Origin: Oligoflexales bacterium
GTDB taxonomy: Bacteria; Bdellovibrionota_B; Oligoflexia; Oligoflexales; RGVZ01
NCBI GenBank assembly: GCA_947494335.1
Contig: CANLUT010000001.1
Coordinates: 601,649 to 665,648, forward strand
Direction: 5' to 3'
Length of the DNA stretch: 64,000 nt
Both the position numbers and the translations under genes were made by a program. This document shows, piece after piece, positions 63,824-64,000 of the stretch (the first letter of the stretch is position 1; the number at the start of each line of letters is the position of its first letter). The notes under the pieces were generated by a model. The model ran no database searches. It had not been told where the DNA came from and saw only the letters and a program-made list of their open reading frames with translations.

Positions 63824-64000
63824 ATGTCTAATTTTTCATCTGGTGATGCAGTGCTCAAAGTCGAAGGATTGGTGACGTCCTTTCGCACTGATGATGGCAC
63901 CGTGACCGCGTTAGATGGGGTTGGTTTTGATATTGGACGCGGCAAGACCTTGGGCATCGTGGGAGAGTCTGGTTGCGGTAAGAGTGTCACCAGTCTTTCT
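63824..64000 (+). CDS. Oligopeptide/dipeptide ABC transporter ATPase, N-terminal part
   Basis: The first 59 codons of a gene that continues past the right edge. It begins [16 protein letters not shown] and has the Walker A motif GESGCGKS with the following SVTSLS, the form typical of the OppD/DppD subfamily (GESGSGKS). It would energise import of peptides or other solutes. The AAGGAG site 8 nt upstream is inside the hairpin described above. Confidence 0.85.
   Translation, partial: MSNFSSGDAVLKVEGLVTSFRTDDGTVTALDGVGFDIGRGKTLGIVGESGCGKSVTSLS

Noticed and set aside
1-64000. CRISPR arrays, IS elements, rRNA and tRNA genes
   Set aside because: I found no spaced repeats, transposase-like ORFs, or cloverleaf and rRNA-like sequences anywhere in the window.

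Overview
The window is a gene-dense, mid-GC bacterial chromosome segment. I see no rRNA, tRNA, CRISPR array, insertion sequence or prophage. The genes suggest an aerobic, Gram-negative, flagellated bacterium. Evidence: oxygen-dependent coproporphyrinogen oxidase, system I cytochrome c maturation, a flagellar cap protein, many outer-membrane-type lipoproteins with lipobox signal peptides, ClpXP/Lon/trigger factor, and a single-chain SecDF. The mix of orphan histidine kinases, many secreted proteins of unknown function, a CHASE2 adenylate cyclase and S1/P1 nuclease would fit a delta-like or predatory lineage such as Bdellovibrionota/Oligoflexia. That assignment is inference, not something the sequence proves.

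Layout. 1-2.3 kb: a large lipoprotein with a MACPF-like motif running off the left edge (minus strand) and a tiny Cys-rich secreted protein. 2.3-4.4 kb: tRNA modification (truC, mtaB). 4.6-9.3 kb: heme and cytochrome c maturation (hemF, ccmF, ccmH and three small coupled membrane genes). 9.3-13.5 kb: a giant NHL-repeat lipoprotein and a secreted S1/P1 nuclease. 13.7-20.9 kb: a metabolic block with a fused 2-oxoacid dehydrogenase E1, a FabD-like acyltransferase lacking the malonate-binding Arg, a cyclase-family hydrolase, a Gly-rich-tailed lipoprotein and an aldehyde dehydrogenase. 20.9-25.7 kb: NYN/OST-HTH protein, nitroreductase, unknowns and an orphan fliD. 25.7-30.2 kb: two kinase genes, a transglutaminase-like lipoprotein carrying a Pep-13-like motif, and a secreted LRR protein. 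30.2-37.7 kb: pdxH, a lipoprotein, CHASE2 adenylate cyclase plus a coupled lipoprotein, kynB-like cyclase plus amidohydrolase, rpmG. 38-44.3 kb: a tandem protease/pseudoprotease pair, a YbaK-type deacylase, secDF. 44.3-48 kb: a PAS histidine kinase coupled to an 821-residue membrane protein. 48.2-58.2 kb: lon, clpX and clpP, then a roughly 4-kb block of five unrelated genes, then tig. 58.3-64 kb: a 49-residue membrane peptide, a cyclic-nucleotide-binding protein, four consecutive secreted proteins (serine-hydrolase-like, unknown, papain/NTAQ1-like amidase-like, unknown), and the first 59 codons of an oligopeptide ABC ATPase whose ribosome binding site lies in a long hairpin.

The parts most worth following up are the transglutaminase-like lipoprotein with the Pep-13-like motif, the protease/pseudoprotease operon, the E1-acyltransferase operon, the secreted cassette at 59.8-63.6 kb and the SD-masking hairpin at 63.8 kb. 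All functional statements rest on motifs and family resemblance read by eye; no database search was possible.
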